The notes under the pieces were generated by a model, which searched no databases, was not told the origin of the DNA, and worked only from the letters and a program-made list of their open reading frames with translations. A DNA stretch of 64,000 nucleotides from a virus. Positions 1 through 7,285 of the stretch are shown piece by piece; the stretch's first letter is position 1; each line of letters opens with the position of its first letter. The stretch lies in IMG/VR virus record IMGVR_UViG_3300049259_000177, positions 1 to 64,000 of that record; one strand, given 5' to 3'. The position numbers and the translations under genes are program-made.

Positions 1-44
1 GGGTTCTTGCGCCCGGTGACCGGGTTGGTCTTGGTGAGGTTCAC
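1..44 (-). CDS. Start of a truncated small gene
   Basis: Only the first 14 codons are inside the window (MNLTKTNPVTGRKN, GTG start); the gene runs leftwards past position 1. The start is supported by an AGGAG ribosome-binding site six bases upstream and by the promoter and hairpin leader directly in front of it. No function can be assigned from so short a fragment. Confidence 0.6.
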   Translation of the reverse strand, partial: MNLTKTNPVTGRKN

Positions 45-63
45 GTGAGGCTCCTGTCTTGGG

Positions 64-123
64 CGGCGGGTCGCTCTCCCACCGATGCAAGCATCGTACA
101 CCCGCTTAGCGTCCTTGAGTCAA
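64..123 (-). promoter_or_regulatory. Class I promoter-operator with hairpin leader
   Basis: On the minus strand TTGACT (118-123) and TACGAT (93-98) are separated by 19 bp that contain the operator CGCTAAGCG (103-111). Downstream, 64-84 forms a 7-bp stem (one G-U pair) around the loop AGAGCGA, followed by the CAGGAG ribosome-binding site of the gene at 1-44. The layout is shared with 6.9, 11.2, 25.5, 33.1, 39.3 and 44.4 kb. Confidence 0.8.
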
Positions 124-169
124 CCTCCCCGAAGATTCCGGCGCCAGTGCGGGTAGCCGATGCACGTCG

Positions 170-547
170 TCAGGAATCGACGAGAACGACCGGCCCGGCG
201 ACCTCGATCCGGGCGGTGATCGCAGGGAAGCGCTCGCGGGCGGCAGCGAGCGCAGCGTCGAAGTCGAGGTCCGCGTCGAAGATGAAGTTGGCGTTGGAGT
301 TGCCACGCTTGTCCTGGCTGTAGTCGTGCATCGCAAGCGCCGTCCAGCCGTCGCGGTGGTGCAGCAGGGCAGCCGACTGCGCGGTTGTGGACTTCGGGGG
401 CAACTGTCCGTCGATGCGCTCGAACGGCCCCGCCCGGTTGTAGCCGAAGGTGCCCGAGTCGTCCCGGTAGTCGGGCTGCTTGCCGTTGGGCAGCCACAGG
501 AAGTGGCCGAGGTGGGCGTCCCAGCACCCGAAGAACACGGCGATCAT
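170..547 (-). CDS. Hypothetical protein, 125 aa
   Basis: Begins MIAVFFGCWDAHLGHF and ends VLVDS. The ATG overlaps the stop of the upstream gene by 4 bp (ATGA), which fixes the start. The protein is acidic with a mixed alpha/beta composition and no recognisable motif. It is the last gene of the leftward operon that starts at about 6.85 kb. The same frame is open much further upstream, but that part is an arginine- and serine-rich shadow and not coding. Confidence 0.75.
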   Translation of the reverse strand: MIAVFFGCWDAHLGHFLWLPNGKQPDYRDDSGTFGYNRAGPFERIDGQLPPKSTTAQSAALLHHRDGWTALAMHDYSQDKRGNSNANFIFDADLDFDAALAAARERFPAITARIEVAGPVVLVDS

Positions 548-1281
548 GTTGCGCCCCCCGGGCGCGGGTGATCGACTACCCACGCGACGCGCGCCATCTC
601 GGCTCGGACGTGCGGCTCCGTGCACGCCTCCGGGCACTTGTCGCCGCCGTACTCGCCCTGACAACGGCAGCCGCACCCGTGGCACGAGCCGTGGTCGTCG
701 GCCCGGCAGCGGAAGCAGCCGATGCAGCCGTAGAGCCCCGGCAGGCCCTCGTCCATCGCGACCAGCGCCGTCGTGTAGTCGTAGTCGGCGACGACATGCT
801 CGCCTTCCCAGCGCCACTGCGGCGGCTGGATCTGCGGCTTGCCGTCGGCGTCGCGGTGGGTATCGTGCTCGACCTCGTTCCGCGCCCGGATGCGGCTCTC
901 CTCCCGGCCGACGCGGTCGGCGAGCGCGGCGAGATCGGCGTCGGCGTCGCGGTCTTCGTCGACCGTCTCCCACAGCCTGCCGGTCTGGATCTTGATGAGC
1001 ACGTCGAGGAACGCCGCGAGCAGGTGCACCGGGCAGTAATCCCATGTCTCGGTCGGCTCGGGGCCACCCTGCACGTGTAGGCGCCACGGCGCGGAGGCCC
1101 GACAGTGCTCGGCGGTTTCGCACGTCGTCGGCTCGACGATGGCCTCGACCATGACGGTGATGTCGTCGAAATGGTCCGAGATCAGGTGCACGCGCGGATC
1201 GTCGGGGTCGTTGAGGTCTGATGCCGACGGGCACGCCGCCGCATGCTGTTCGTCGAGCGACGTGCCCGTCGGCGGGGTCAC
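544..1281 (-). CDS. Cysteine-rich hypothetical protein, 245 aa
   Basis: Starts at a GTG that overlaps the previous stop by 4 bp (VTPPTGTSLDEQ). The C-terminal third holds a dense cysteine cluster (CIGCFRCRADDHGSCHGCGC, then further Cys residues to about residue 220), suggesting a zinc-binding region. The N-terminal half is acidic and has no family match that I recognise. Member of the 6.85 kb leftward operon. Confidence 0.75.
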   Translation of the reverse strand: MTPPTGTSLDEQHAAACPSASDLNDPDDPRVHLISDHFDDITVMVEAIVEPTTCETAEHCRASAPWRLHVQGGPEPTETWDYCPVHLLAAFLDVLIKIQTGRLWETVDEDRDADADLAALADRVGREESRIRARNEVEHDTHRDADGKPQIQPPQWRWEGEHVVADYDYTTALVAMDEGLPGLYGCIGCFRCRADDHGSCHGCGCRCQGEYGGDKCPEACTEPHVRAEMARVAWVVDHPRPGGAT

Positions 1282-1637
1282 GGCTGCTTCGCGGACGTCG
1301 GCGGGTGCACCTTGCCGACCTCGGTGTAGCCGAGCGGTTGCACGTTGTTGAACGCTGGGCCCGGCTCGGAGTAGATGAGCATCTGCTGGCCTTGGCCGGT
1401 CGTCCATTCGAGGTACTTGCCGGTGTTCGCGTCCTGGGCGTAGTAACGCTGGCAGTCACCGCCGGAGTAGAACGCCGCATCGACCGACGGGTCCTGGATG
1501 AGCAGGTTGCCATCACTGTCGTCGCGCACGTGCTGTGTAGGCGTGAGCGAGACGCAGTACGACACGGGCAGGCCGCGCGTCACGTAGTAGCCGACCGGAT
1601 CCCCATTGACGTTGCGCAGGTAGCTCTTGCGGCTCAT
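1278..1637 (-). CDS. Hypothetical protein, 119 aa
   Basis: Begins MSRKSYLRNVNGDPVGYYV and ends TSAKQP. Rich in Gly, Tyr and Gln with no helix-turn-helix or metal-binding pattern. Its ATG overlaps the stop of a 15-codon micro-ORF, whose coding sequence also holds the GAGAGG that could serve as its ribosome-binding site. Function unknown. Confidence 0.75.
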   Translation of the reverse strand: MSRKSYLRNVNGDPVGYYVTRGLPVSYCVSLTPTQHVRDDSDGNLLIQDPSVDAAFYSGGDCQRYYAQDANTGKYLEWTTGQGQQMLIYSEPGPAFNNVQPLGYTEVGKVHPPTSAKQP

Positions 1638-1681
1638 CGGATGCCGTCCTCTCGTACCTTGCTCTCGGCATTCTCGACCAT
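1634..1681 (-). CDS. Micro-ORF, 15 aa
   Basis: ATG to TGA encoding MVENAESKVREDGIR. It starts inside the TGATG overlap with the gene at 1681-1893 and ends in an ATGA overlap with the gene at 1278-1637, so it exactly bridges a 43-bp gap. This arrangement fits a coupling ORF that carries ribosomes to the next start. It may have no function as a peptide. Confidence 0.4.
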   Translation of the reverse strand: MVENAESKVREDGIR

Positions 1682-1893
1682 CACATCTCCCGGTGACGCT
1701 GGCCGCGAAGGTACTGCGCGATGACCTCGCCAGTGCTCTCGTTGACGACGCGCTGAACCTGCCGAGAGGTGTGCGACATCGCCATGCCTCTACGTCGGGC
1801 GGCGTTCTTGCTCAGCCCACGCGGAGCCAAGTCGTCGTTGCGGAAACCGCCCCACGTCGGGTCGTAGCGCTCGACGCGAAACGTGTCAGCCAC
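1681..1893 (-). CDS. Hypothetical basic protein, 70 aa
   Basis: Begins MADTFRVERYDPTWGGFRND. Small and basic, with an Arg-rich middle (KNAARRRGMAMSH), so nucleic-acid contact is possible but unproven. It overlaps the end of the upstream gene by 8 bp. No family recognised. Confidence 0.7.
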   Translation of the reverse strand: MADTFRVERYDPTWGGFRNDDLAPRGLSKNAARRRGMAMSHTSRQVQRVVNESTGEVIAQYLRGQRHREM

Positions 1894-2218
1894 GGCCGGG
1901 GCTCAACTCGCGGATACGAGCGACCCCGTGCGTGCCGCCCGGCCCGAGCCGGGCATGGTTGGCGCGCAACTTCGCCGTGCACGGGGTACACGCACGTAGG
2001 GTGATCCACTCGTGGGTACCGGCCTGATAGATGACTACCTCGTAGACCTGCTGCCGTTCGCAGCCGACAAAGATCCGAGAGTGGCAGTCGCCCTCGCGGC
2101 CCTCATCACGAACTGGGCGCGGGCTCTCCGGCGTAGTGTGCGGCGGCAGTTGGTAGTCGTGGTCGAACAAGCCCGGGCCGCACGAGCCGGTGCCTTGCTG
2201 TTCGAGAACGTCTCTCAT
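1886..2218 (-). CDS. Hypothetical protein with Cys pairs, 110 aa
   Basis: Starts MRDVLEQQGTGSCGPGLF at an ATGA overlap with the 57-aa gene upstream. The second half has two cysteines spaced as CTPC, following RIFVGCERQQVYEVVIYQAG, which may be a small zinc ribbon with the earlier cysteine. The open frame continues upstream as Arg/Pro-rich shadow sequence, so the ATG at 2218 is the better start. Confidence 0.7.
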   Translation of the reverse strand: MRDVLEQQGTGSCGPGLFDHDYQLPPHTTPESPRPVRDEGREGDCHSRIFVGCERQQVYEVVIYQAGTHEWITLRACTPCTAKLRANHARLGPGGTHGVARIRELSPGRG

Positions 2219-2388
2219 CGCCCCACGACCATGCGTGCGGACTCTGGGTGCGTCTCGTACGGGGGCCACGGCAGCCGCGCCACCGCGTCGAGGCGGAGCG
2301 ACGGTGACATCACCTCGCCGTAGACCTCCACCTCCATCCGGGCGGACCGGAGCAGGCAGCGCACCCAGTCCTGGGTCGTCCGCCTCAT
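2215..2388 (-). CDS. Hypothetical protein, 57 aa
   Basis: Translated directly from the sequence: MRRTTQDWVRCLLRSARM at the N-terminus and SARMVVGR at the C-terminus. Both ends overlap the neighbouring genes by 4 bp, which is the strongest argument that it is real. Amphipathic and basic. No known family. Confidence 0.65.
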   Translation of the reverse strand: MRRTTQDWVRCLLRSARMEVEVYGEVMSPSLRLDAVARLPWPPYETHPESARMVVGR

Positions 2389-2894
2389 GACTGCTCGGTC
2401 TCAGCGGGCGGTGGCTGTCCGGTGCGCTCCTGTTTGGTGACGAGGCGCCGAACCGCGCGCCCGAGGATCTCGTCGTCGACGTTGAGCGGCTCGCCGTCAC
2501 TGCGGGCTTTGGTTCGGGCTTCGGCTTCACGCAGATGGTCGTAATCGTTCATGACGAACGGCCCGTCGGCGTAGCCGAGCGCGGCGAGCAGTGGTCGCAA
2601 GGCCCGCCACCCACCGACCGGCACGTGCTGCATCCGACAGAAGTCGTGGACGCCGAACATCCGATCGAGTGGAAGCACGCAGTGCCCGAGGTTCGGGAAG
2701 ATCAGCCACCGGCGCCCCCGGTGCTCGGCGATGACAGTCACGTAGCGGGTGCCGTCCCCGGGTGCGTAGACGACTTCGCGGTTGCCCTCGCGCAGTCCGT
2801 ACGCGGCGAGTACCGGGTCGGCGACCTCATGCGCCCAGTCGGTCAGCCACGCACGTTCGGCAAGAGAGCCTGGCGGGAACGGCGTCGGAGTCAT
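2385..2894 (-). CDS. Hypothetical protein, 169 aa
   Basis: Begins MTPTPFPPGSLAERAWLTDW and ends PPPAETEQS. Has the composition of a globular cytoplasmic protein (several Trp, a hydrophobic core RRWLIFPNLGHCVLPLDRMF) and a charged C-terminal helix. Four-base overlaps join it to both neighbours. No function recognised. Confidence 0.75.
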   Translation of the reverse strand: MTPTPFPPGSLAERAWLTDWAHEVADPVLAAYGLREGNREVVYAPGDGTRYVTVIAEHRGRRWLIFPNLGHCVLPLDRMFGVHDFCRMQHVPVGGWRALRPLLAALGYADGPFVMNDYDHLREAEARTKARSDGEPLNVDDEILGRAVRRLVTKQERTGQPPPAETEQS

Positions 2895-3274
2895 GCGGGC
2901 GGTCCTTGCTCGCCGCCTGGCACGGAGCGCACACCAGACGCCTTCCGGGCGGGCTCAGAAGGCTCCGTTGACTGCCCGGCGAGTTCTTCGGCCACGGTCG
3001 CCGCGCCGATCGGCACGACACCGTCCGGGGTGATCTCGTGGCTGGCGCGGTCCTCGACCGGCAGGCCGAGGGAGAGTCTCTGCATGGCGGCTTCGGCGTC
3101 GAACATGAGCGCCCGCAGGACGCTCGCTTCCTCGGCGGTGGTGAACGACGCGTCGACGGTCACCCGGTGGCGGCTTGCCGTGACGGCGGCGGCGCGGTTC
3201 TTCGCGGCACGCTCGCTCGTGTACCAGCGCACGACGGTGCCGTCGGAGATGGTCGGGGTGACAGTGACGATCAT
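2891..3274 (-). CDS. Hypothetical protein, 127 aa
   Basis: Begins MIVTVTPTISDGTVVRWYTS. A central helical region (AEEASVLRALMFDAEAAMQR) is followed by a Pro/Gly/Ser-rich tail that is probably disordered. Coupled by 4-bp overlaps in the same operon. No family recognised. Confidence 0.7.
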   Translation of the reverse strand: MIVTVTPTISDGTVVRWYTSERAAKNRAAAVTASRHRVTVDASFTTAEEASVLRALMFDAEAAMQRLSLGLPVEDRASHEITPDGVVPIGAATVAEELAGQSTEPSEPARKASGVRSVPGGEQGPPA

Positions 3275-3456
3275 CCTTTGATGACCTCCCAGCCTCCGCA
3301 GCGATTGCCGTTGACGTCCATGAGCACCGCGCGGGTGCCGACGACCGCGCCAGCGGCGTCGACCTGCTCGGCGGCTTCGCGGAGCAGGCGCGCGGTTTCG
3401 GCGGCCGGGTCGTCGAACGCGGCACCGGACATCTTGAGAGACAGGACGAACTGCAT
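3271..3456 (-). CDS. Hypothetical protein, 61 aa
   Basis: Begins MQFVLSLKMSGAAFDDPAAE and ends GGWEVIKG. The fold prediction by eye is beta-alpha-beta. It has its own GGAG ribosome-binding site and a 24-bp gap upstream. A TACGCT hexamer 12 nt before the start could be a -10 box, but I see no good -35 partner. Confidence 0.7.
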   Translation of the reverse strand: MQFVLSLKMSGAAFDDPAAETARLLREAAEQVDAAGAVVGTRAVLMDVNGNRCGGWEVIKG

Positions 3457-3480
3457 GATGGCTCCGAAGCGTAGGGCCGG

Positions 3481-4158
3481 TCAGCGACCGCTTGGCGCGT
3501 CAGCCGTCGACGAGTCGCGGATCTCTAGCAGGCGGTGCAGGGCGACAATCGGCGCCGTGTCCAGTGGCAGGTCGATCGCGTGCATGGTGAACCCGTCCTC
3601 GCCGGGCTCCCAGGAGATCTCGTGCCCGCACGGGGCGAACCGGGCGGTGGTGCGGACCGGCTCCTGCTTGGCGATCGTGCCGGGCACTTCGAGGATCGGG
3701 CCGCCCGGCCAGGCAGGCGCGGTCTCGACGACGTCGCGGTACTCGGTGTCGATCTGCCAGGACTCGACGAGTCGCTCGCAGTCGTCGGCCGGGCACAGCG
3801 CGTAGGTACGGGTGAGGCCAAGCGCCCTGCTCGCGCGCTCAACCGCTGCCTTCGCGGCCGGGTCCTCGGCAATGACGCGGTCGGCGATCCGGTTGACGCC
3901 GTGCCAGACCGACGTGTGGTGCATCCCGAACACACGGCCCAACGCGGGCAGTGACAGGTTCGTGCGGACTCGGCACAGGTACATCGCGACGTGCCGAGCC
4001 CATACGAGGCCAGCCATCCGTCGGTCGCCGGTGATGTCGGCCGGGGTGAAGCCGAAGGTCTCGGCGGTCACTTGGATGATGCGCTCGGCCTGGATCTCCC
4101 CGGCGGTGGCCTCGGGCTCGGCGGGTGTGCAGCAGCCGTCGCCGGTGTGCTCATGCAC
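3481..4158 (-). CDS. DnaA domain IV-like DNA-binding protein, 225 aa
   Basis: Residues about 25-95 match the DnaA C-terminal DNA-binding domain (domain IV, Bac_DnaA_C): VTAETFGFTPADI, then RMAGLVWARHVAMYL and the signature-like stretch LSLPALGRVFGMHHTSVWHG (consensus LPxIGxxFGxRDHTTVxxA). There is no AAA+ domain, so it cannot act as a full initiator. It may bind DnaA-box-like sites to recruit or compete with host DnaA. The C-terminal 125 residues are unassigned. GTG start (VHEHTGDG) overlaps the DUF3039 gene end by 8 bp; an ATG 2 bp away is in another frame. Confidence 0.8.
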   Translation of the reverse strand: MHEHTGDGCCTPAEPEATAGEIQAERIIQVTAETFGFTPADITGDRRMAGLVWARHVAMYLCRVRTNLSLPALGRVFGMHHTSVWHGVNRIADRVIAEDPAAKAAVERASRALGLTRTYALCPADDCERLVESWQIDTEYRDVVETAPAWPGGPILEVPGTIAKQEPVRTTARFAPCGHEISWEPGEDGFTMHAIDLPLDTAPIVALHRLLEIRDSSTADAPSGR

Positions 4159-4435
4159 CGGATTGCTCGCGTTCCTGCCACTCACGCATCCTGCCTTCCG
4201 GTCCGAGTTCGTAGAGCCGCTTGCACTCGGGACAGACCGGGAACTGCTTGGGATCACGGGTCGGCACCCACACTTTGCCGCAGAGCGCGACGACGGGCTC
4301 GCCGGTCAGCGCGGACTCGGTGGCTTTGCTCTTGTCGACGTAGTGCGCGAACCGTTCGTGGTCGCCGTCGTCGAGTCGGTAGTCGGGCTTGCCGGTGGTG
4401 GTCGTGCCGTGCTCGGTCAGGGTCTCCGTTGTCAT
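4151..4435 (-). CDS. DUF3039-like protein, 94 aa
   Basis: The segment VVALCGKVWVPTRDPKQFPV with the following CPEC and LYELGP matches the actinobacterial DUF3039 pattern (Ala-Leu-Cys-Gly-Lys, Trp-Val-Pro, Asp-Pro, CPxC). The cysteines likely bind zinc. Start MTTETLTEHG is set by a 4-bp overlap with the gene upstream. The molecular role of DUF3039 is not known. Its presence supports an actinobacterial host. Confidence 0.8.
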   Translation of the reverse strand: MTTETLTEHGTTTTGKPDYRLDDGDHERFAHYVDKSKATESALTGEPVVALCGKVWVPTRDPKQFPVCPECKRLYELGPEGRMREWQEREQSGA

Positions 4436-4893
4436 GGGCGCATCACGTCCAGTGCCATGAGGCGGGCCGTAAGGCCCTCCCACTCGTCGAGGGTGGCGGC
4501 CAGCAGTCCCAGTCCGCCGGACACGTGCTGGAACCCGGCCTCGTGCAACTTCGCGCGCACAGTCTCCCATCGTTGCTCCCGCGCCGCCTGCTCATCGCGC
4601 TTCTCCTGCGCGGCTACACATGCCTGCGCATAGGTCGCCGGGGTGTAGAGCCGCGACGGGCTCCCGACCCTGACGATCTCGCCATCGGTGACGAGCCGCT
4701 GGATCGCGCGGGTCACCCGACCTTGGAAGGTGCGGCCGGGATGGTAGGGGCCGGTGTATCCCAGTTGCGCCATGACGCGGCGTTCGACGTCGGCCGAGTG
4801 GACATGACCGCGCTCGGCGATCGTGTCGGTCAGGCACAGCCGGGCAGCGTCGAGCACGTTCTCCCACGGCTCGTCATAGAGCGGGTGCGTCAC
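4432..4893 (-). CDS. Hypothetical winged-helix-like protein, 153 aa
   Basis: Residues about 25-85 (HVHSADVERRVMAQLG, then FQGRVTRAIQRLVTDGEIVR and LYTPATY) have the helix-helix-wing layout of small winged-helix DNA-binding domains. The C-terminal half is a charged helix followed by an amphipathic segment. This is a fold inference only. Overlaps both neighbours by 4 bp. Confidence 0.7.
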   Translation of the reverse strand: MTHPLYDEPWENVLDAARLCLTDTIAERGHVHSADVERRVMAQLGYTGPYHPGRTFQGRVTRAIQRLVTDGEIVRVGSPSRLYTPATYAQACVAAQEKRDEQAAREQRWETVRAKLHEAGFQHVSGGLGLLAATLDEWEGLTARLMALDVMRP

Positions 4894-5252
4894 GACTCGT
4901 CCATCCCTCGCACCCAGCCGATCACGTCGGGCCAGCGCTTCGACGGGATCGCGTTGTCGATCCCTGCGATGCGACCAGCCTCGTGCATGTTGTGCCGCTT
5001 GGCACTGAGGTTGCGCTGGGCAGCCCGAAGCGCCTCGATGGCCTCGGCGACACCTGCCTCGGCCTCACGGAAGTCACGCACGGCGGTGACGAGCGGGCCC
5101 GTCGTGGCGACCGTCGGTTTGTCACCAACCGTCCAGCCCTTCGGGTAGGTCGCCCCGCAGTTGTTGACCGCGCAGTAGCGCTCGGGGATCGAGCCGTCGG
5201 CGATCGGCGCGTCGAACCACCGGTGAATGTGCCGGTCCGTGGTGGCGGTCAT
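4890..5252 (-). CDS. Hypothetical protein, 120 aa
   Basis: Begins MTATTDRHIHRWFDAPIADG. Early His/Cys residues (HIHRW, YCAVNNCGA) suggest a small metal site; the middle (about 60-95) is an Ala/Glu/Arg-rich helix with coiled-coil character. No family recognised. Confidence 0.7.
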   Translation of the reverse strand: MTATTDRHIHRWFDAPIADGSIPERYCAVNNCGATYPKGWTVGDKPTVATTGPLVTAVRDFREAEAGVAEAIEALRAAQRNLSAKRHNMHEAGRIAGIDNAIPSKRWPDVIGWVRGMDES

Positions 5253-5458
5253 GTCGTTGCTCCTGCTCGCTCCTGCTCCCGCCGAGTGGCGAGGTCGTCG
5301 TAGAAGTCGGCGCGGTTGTGCTCTTGCGCCGCTATCTCCTCGTGCCGCCGTGCATCCTCGCGCGCACTCTTCGCCATCTTGCGCAGGACAGCGGGCGGAG
5401 CCGGGTGCGGGAATCTCGCCTCGGCGCGAAAGTAGGGCGGTGCCGGGTCGTACGTCAC
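5249..5458 (-). CDS. Hypothetical helical protein, 69 aa
   Basis: GTG start overlapping the upstream stop by 4 bp (VTYDPAPPYFRAEARFPH). Residues 30-69 are almost entirely charged helix (KMAKSAREDARRHEEIAAQE). Possibly a coiled-coil protein. Function unknown. Confidence 0.7.
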   Translation of the reverse strand: MTYDPAPPYFRAEARFPHPAPPAVLRKMAKSAREDARRHEEIAAQEHNRADFYDDLATRREQERAGATT

Positions 5459-5673
5459 AGCCACATCACAGCCAATAGTTGGTCGACCTCGGCTCCGAGC
5501 CGGTGGACGATGCCCATGACGTCCTCGCCGGTGCGAGCGGCAAGCCAGATCGCCATGCCGTACGCGACGTCGAAGCCGGCGCGCTCGACGCGGGTCGTTG
5601 CGTGCTTGCGGTCGGTGACGAGTTGGCGCATGAGCCGCGCCTCGACGTCGGGCACTTGCAGGGCGTGGCTCAC
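5455..5673 (-). CDS. Hypothetical protein, 72 aa
   Basis: GTG start (MSHALQVPDVEARLMRQLV). Helical, with a hydrophobic stretch near the C-terminus (IVHRLGAEVDQLLAVMWL) too short and interrupted to be a clear membrane span. Coupled to both neighbours. Confidence 0.65.
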   Translation of the reverse strand: MSHALQVPDVEARLMRQLVTDRKHATTRVERAGFDVAYGMAIWLAARTGEDVMGIVHRLGAEVDQLLAVMWL

Positions 5674-5801
5674 TTCGGTTCCCCCGTCGTCCAGTCGCGG
5701 CCGGTACGGGCCTCGTAGCGCTCCTCAACCTCGTCGAGTACCTGCCAGGCGATCCAGGCGAGCACGGACCCGGCGGTCAGGATGCCCAGCGCGGCGATCA
5801 T
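5670..5801 (-). CDS. Small membrane protein, 43 aa
   Basis: Translated by eye: MIAALGILTAGSVLAWIAWQ followed by an acidic tail ending TTGEPK. The first 20 residues form one transmembrane helix, so the C-terminus would face the cytoplasm or periplasm depending on topology. Overlaps at both ends by 4 bp support it despite its size. Confidence 0.6.
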   Translation of the reverse strand: MIAALGILTAGSVLAWIAWQVLDEVEERYEARTGRDWTTGEPK

Positions 5802-5899
5802 GTCTCCTCACAGTCATGGCCGTAGGCCCACTCGTTCGGGTCGTCGTCGGTCGTCCATTCGCGCTTGCACTCCGGGCAGCGGTAAGCAACGGTCGTCAT
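5798..5899 (-). CDS. Mini zinc-ribbon protein, 33 aa
   Basis: Sequence starts MTTVAYRCPECKREWTT and ends GHDCEET. CPEC plus HxC at the end gives four ligands for one zinc ion. Both ends overlap neighbouring genes by 4 bp (ATGA). It is one of the shortest supported genes here. Confidence 0.6.
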   Translation of the reverse strand: MTTVAYRCPECKREWTTDDDPNEWAYGHDCEET

Positions 5900-6219
5900 G
5901 CGGGACTCCTGTCCCTGACTGGGTCAGCGCGGTGACCACAGTCCTCCGCCGGACCGTTGCAGGTTGCGCAGGTCGACTGTCGCAGGTAGACCCCGTTGAC
6001 CTCGATGAGTTCCACCCAGCGTTCGGTCGCCAGTCCCGCGTCATGCACCATCGGCCAGCGATCGCTGTCCAGCGTCACCGAGCCGGGCAGGTGGCCGCTG
6101 GCGAAGATCGCCGGGATCTCCCCGGCGCGCAGCAAGTGCAGCGGCTCGCTGATCGTCGTGTAGGACGTCCAGCGACGACTGCCGCGACGGCGGACCTCGA
6201 AGGGGCGGCGCGTGCTCAT
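5896..6219 (-). CDS. Hypothetical protein with C-terminal Cys motif, 107 aa
   Basis: Begins MSTRRPFEVRRRGSRRW, strongly basic at the N-terminus, and ends with a CATCNGPAEDCGH cluster that could hold zinc. The middle (ISEPLHLLRAGEIPAIFASG) looks globular. Start chosen at the 4-bp overlap. No family known. Confidence 0.7.
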   Translation of the reverse strand: MSTRRPFEVRRRGSRRWTSYTTISEPLHLLRAGEIPAIFASGHLPGSVTLDSDRWPMVHDAGLATERWVELIEVNGVYLRQSTCATCNGPAEDCGHRADPVRDRSPA

Positions 6220-6617
6220 CGCCCCATCGCCTCCGTCACGGTCTTCGCCGTCCAGAAACAGTCGCGTTCGACGACCCACTGCAATGTTCCGGTGCCGACG
6301 AGGCCCTGGGTGTTACCGGTCGGCGTGTACGAGCCGGACGGCCGGACCTCCTCCAACTCGGGCAGGAAGATCGAGCCCCACTCGCCGTCCGGGCACATCG
6401 GCGAGCGGACGATACCGAACGCCATGCCGGTCTCCCAGTCGGCTTCGGTGATCCACCAGTCGAAGCCGCCGACGAAGTAGTGCACGTGCACCGCCTGGCC
6501 GAATGGATCGTCGCTGTCGGCGGTCGAGTGCAGCGCTGGCACCTTCGTGCGGACGTCTTTCGGCGGGTAGAAGTTGTGGCCGCGCGTGCGGCGCTGGGTC
6601 TCGGCTGGCAGCGTCAT
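6216..6617 (-). CDS. DUF2958-like protein, 133 aa
   Basis: The order of features resembles DUF2958 proteins of plasmids and phages: a PAL-type start (VPALHSTADSDDPFGQAV), an aromatic core HVHYFVGGFDWWITEADWET, GMAFGIV, and an LPELEEVRP helix before an ERD motif near the end (VVERDCFW). DUF2958 has no established biochemical role. Start MTLPAETQ follows the 4-bp overlap. Family assignment made from memory of the pattern. Confidence 0.65.
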   Translation of the reverse strand: MTLPAETQRRTRGHNFYPPKDVRTKVPALHSTADSDDPFGQAVHVHYFVGGFDWWITEADWETGMAFGIVRSPMCPDGEWGSIFLPELEEVRPSGSYTPTGNTQGLVGTGTLQWVVERDCFWTAKTVTEAMGR

Positions 6618-6850
6618 GACGCGCGCTCCACCTTGGCGCGTAGCGTGCTGCCGTCGGTGCCGTGCCACACGCGGGTGTAGACGTCGCCTTCGCGATGTGG
6701 CTGGGCGCCGTGGAAGATGATGCCAGCGGTGCGGGCGGCTTCGCGGACGACGGCTTCGCTCGCTCGGATACCGGCGTTGAACACGCGCCGGGTCTCCTCG
6801 TGGACGGGCATGGGCTCATCATCGGCGGTGACGGTGACAAGAATGCTCAT
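6614..6850 (-). CDS. First gene of a leftward operon, 78 aa
   Basis: Begins MSILVTVTADDEPMPVHEET. It is the promoter-proximal gene of the class I unit at 6.9 kb and has an AGGAG ribosome-binding site. Composition is soluble alpha/beta. Function unknown; first genes of such units are the most directly controlled by the operator. Confidence 0.75.
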   Translation of the reverse strand: MSILVTVTADDEPMPVHEETRRVFNAGIRASEAVVREAARTAGIIFHGAQPHREGDVYTRVWHGTDGSTLRAKVERAS

Positions 6851-6868
6851 GGTCAGTGCTCCTGTCTG

Positions 6869-6926
6869 CGCGGGTCGCTCTCCCGCGTCCGGCTCATCGT
6901 ACACCCGCTTAGCATGGTCCCGTCAA
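6869..6926 (-). promoter_or_regulatory. Class I promoter-operator with hairpin leader
   Basis: Minus strand TTGACG (6921-6926), 19-bp spacer with operator variant TGCTAAGCG (6906-6914), TACGAT (6896-6901). The leader hairpin at 6869-6887 has a 6-bp stem and the loop AGAGCGA, followed by CAGGAG. The stop codon of the upstream gene (6923) lies inside the -35 box. Confidence 0.85.
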
Positions 6927-7285
6927 GGAAGCGCCCAAACAGCCGGGCCGCGCGTCGCGACCAGCCAGACGCCCCGCTTGTAGATCCGGTCATAGACCCG
7001 CCACTCGTAGTAACGGCAGCCGTCTAGTGGCCCCCAGGGGCGCTGGCGGTGGATCTTGTGACCTTCGCCCAGGCTGACCTGCCATAGATCCCAGGCGGGC
7101 ACGTCCGGGTGCAGTGCGCCGGACAACTGCCACGCCCAGTGCGGGTTCTCCGCCAGGCAAACGTAGGGCGCCCGCCAGCCAGGCGAGGAGACCGTCGGCG
7201 CCCGGCCGGGGACGAGCCCGAGGCGCTCGATCGAGGCGCGACGCGACGTCGGCGACCAGTGGTAGAGCGGCGGGTGTGGTCTCAC
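6923..7285 (-). CDS. Possible ADP-ribosyltransferase-like protein, 120 aa
   Basis: Begins VRPHPPLYHWSPTSRRASIE. The pattern LYHWSP, then SIERLGLVPG, then YVCLAENP and YYEWRVYDRIYKRGVWLV recalls the H-Y-E layout of small ADP-ribosyltransferase or KptA-type folds (His on strand 1, 'GL.P' after helix 1, Glu near the C-terminus). This is weak pattern matching, not a proven homology. GTG start overlaps the upstream gene by 4 bp. Confidence 0.65.
   Translation of the reverse strand: MRPHPPLYHWSPTSRRASIERLGLVPGRAPTVSSPGWRAPYVCLAENPHWAWQLSGALHPDVPAWDLWQVSLGEGHKIHRQRPWGPLDGCRYYEWRVYDRIYKRGVWLVATRGPAVWALP

Noticed and set aside
170-1516. Single 448-codon minus-strand frame
   Set aside because: Only the last 125 codons look like protein; the rest is Arg/Ser/Thr-rich shadow of the 245-aa and 119-aa genes in other frames.
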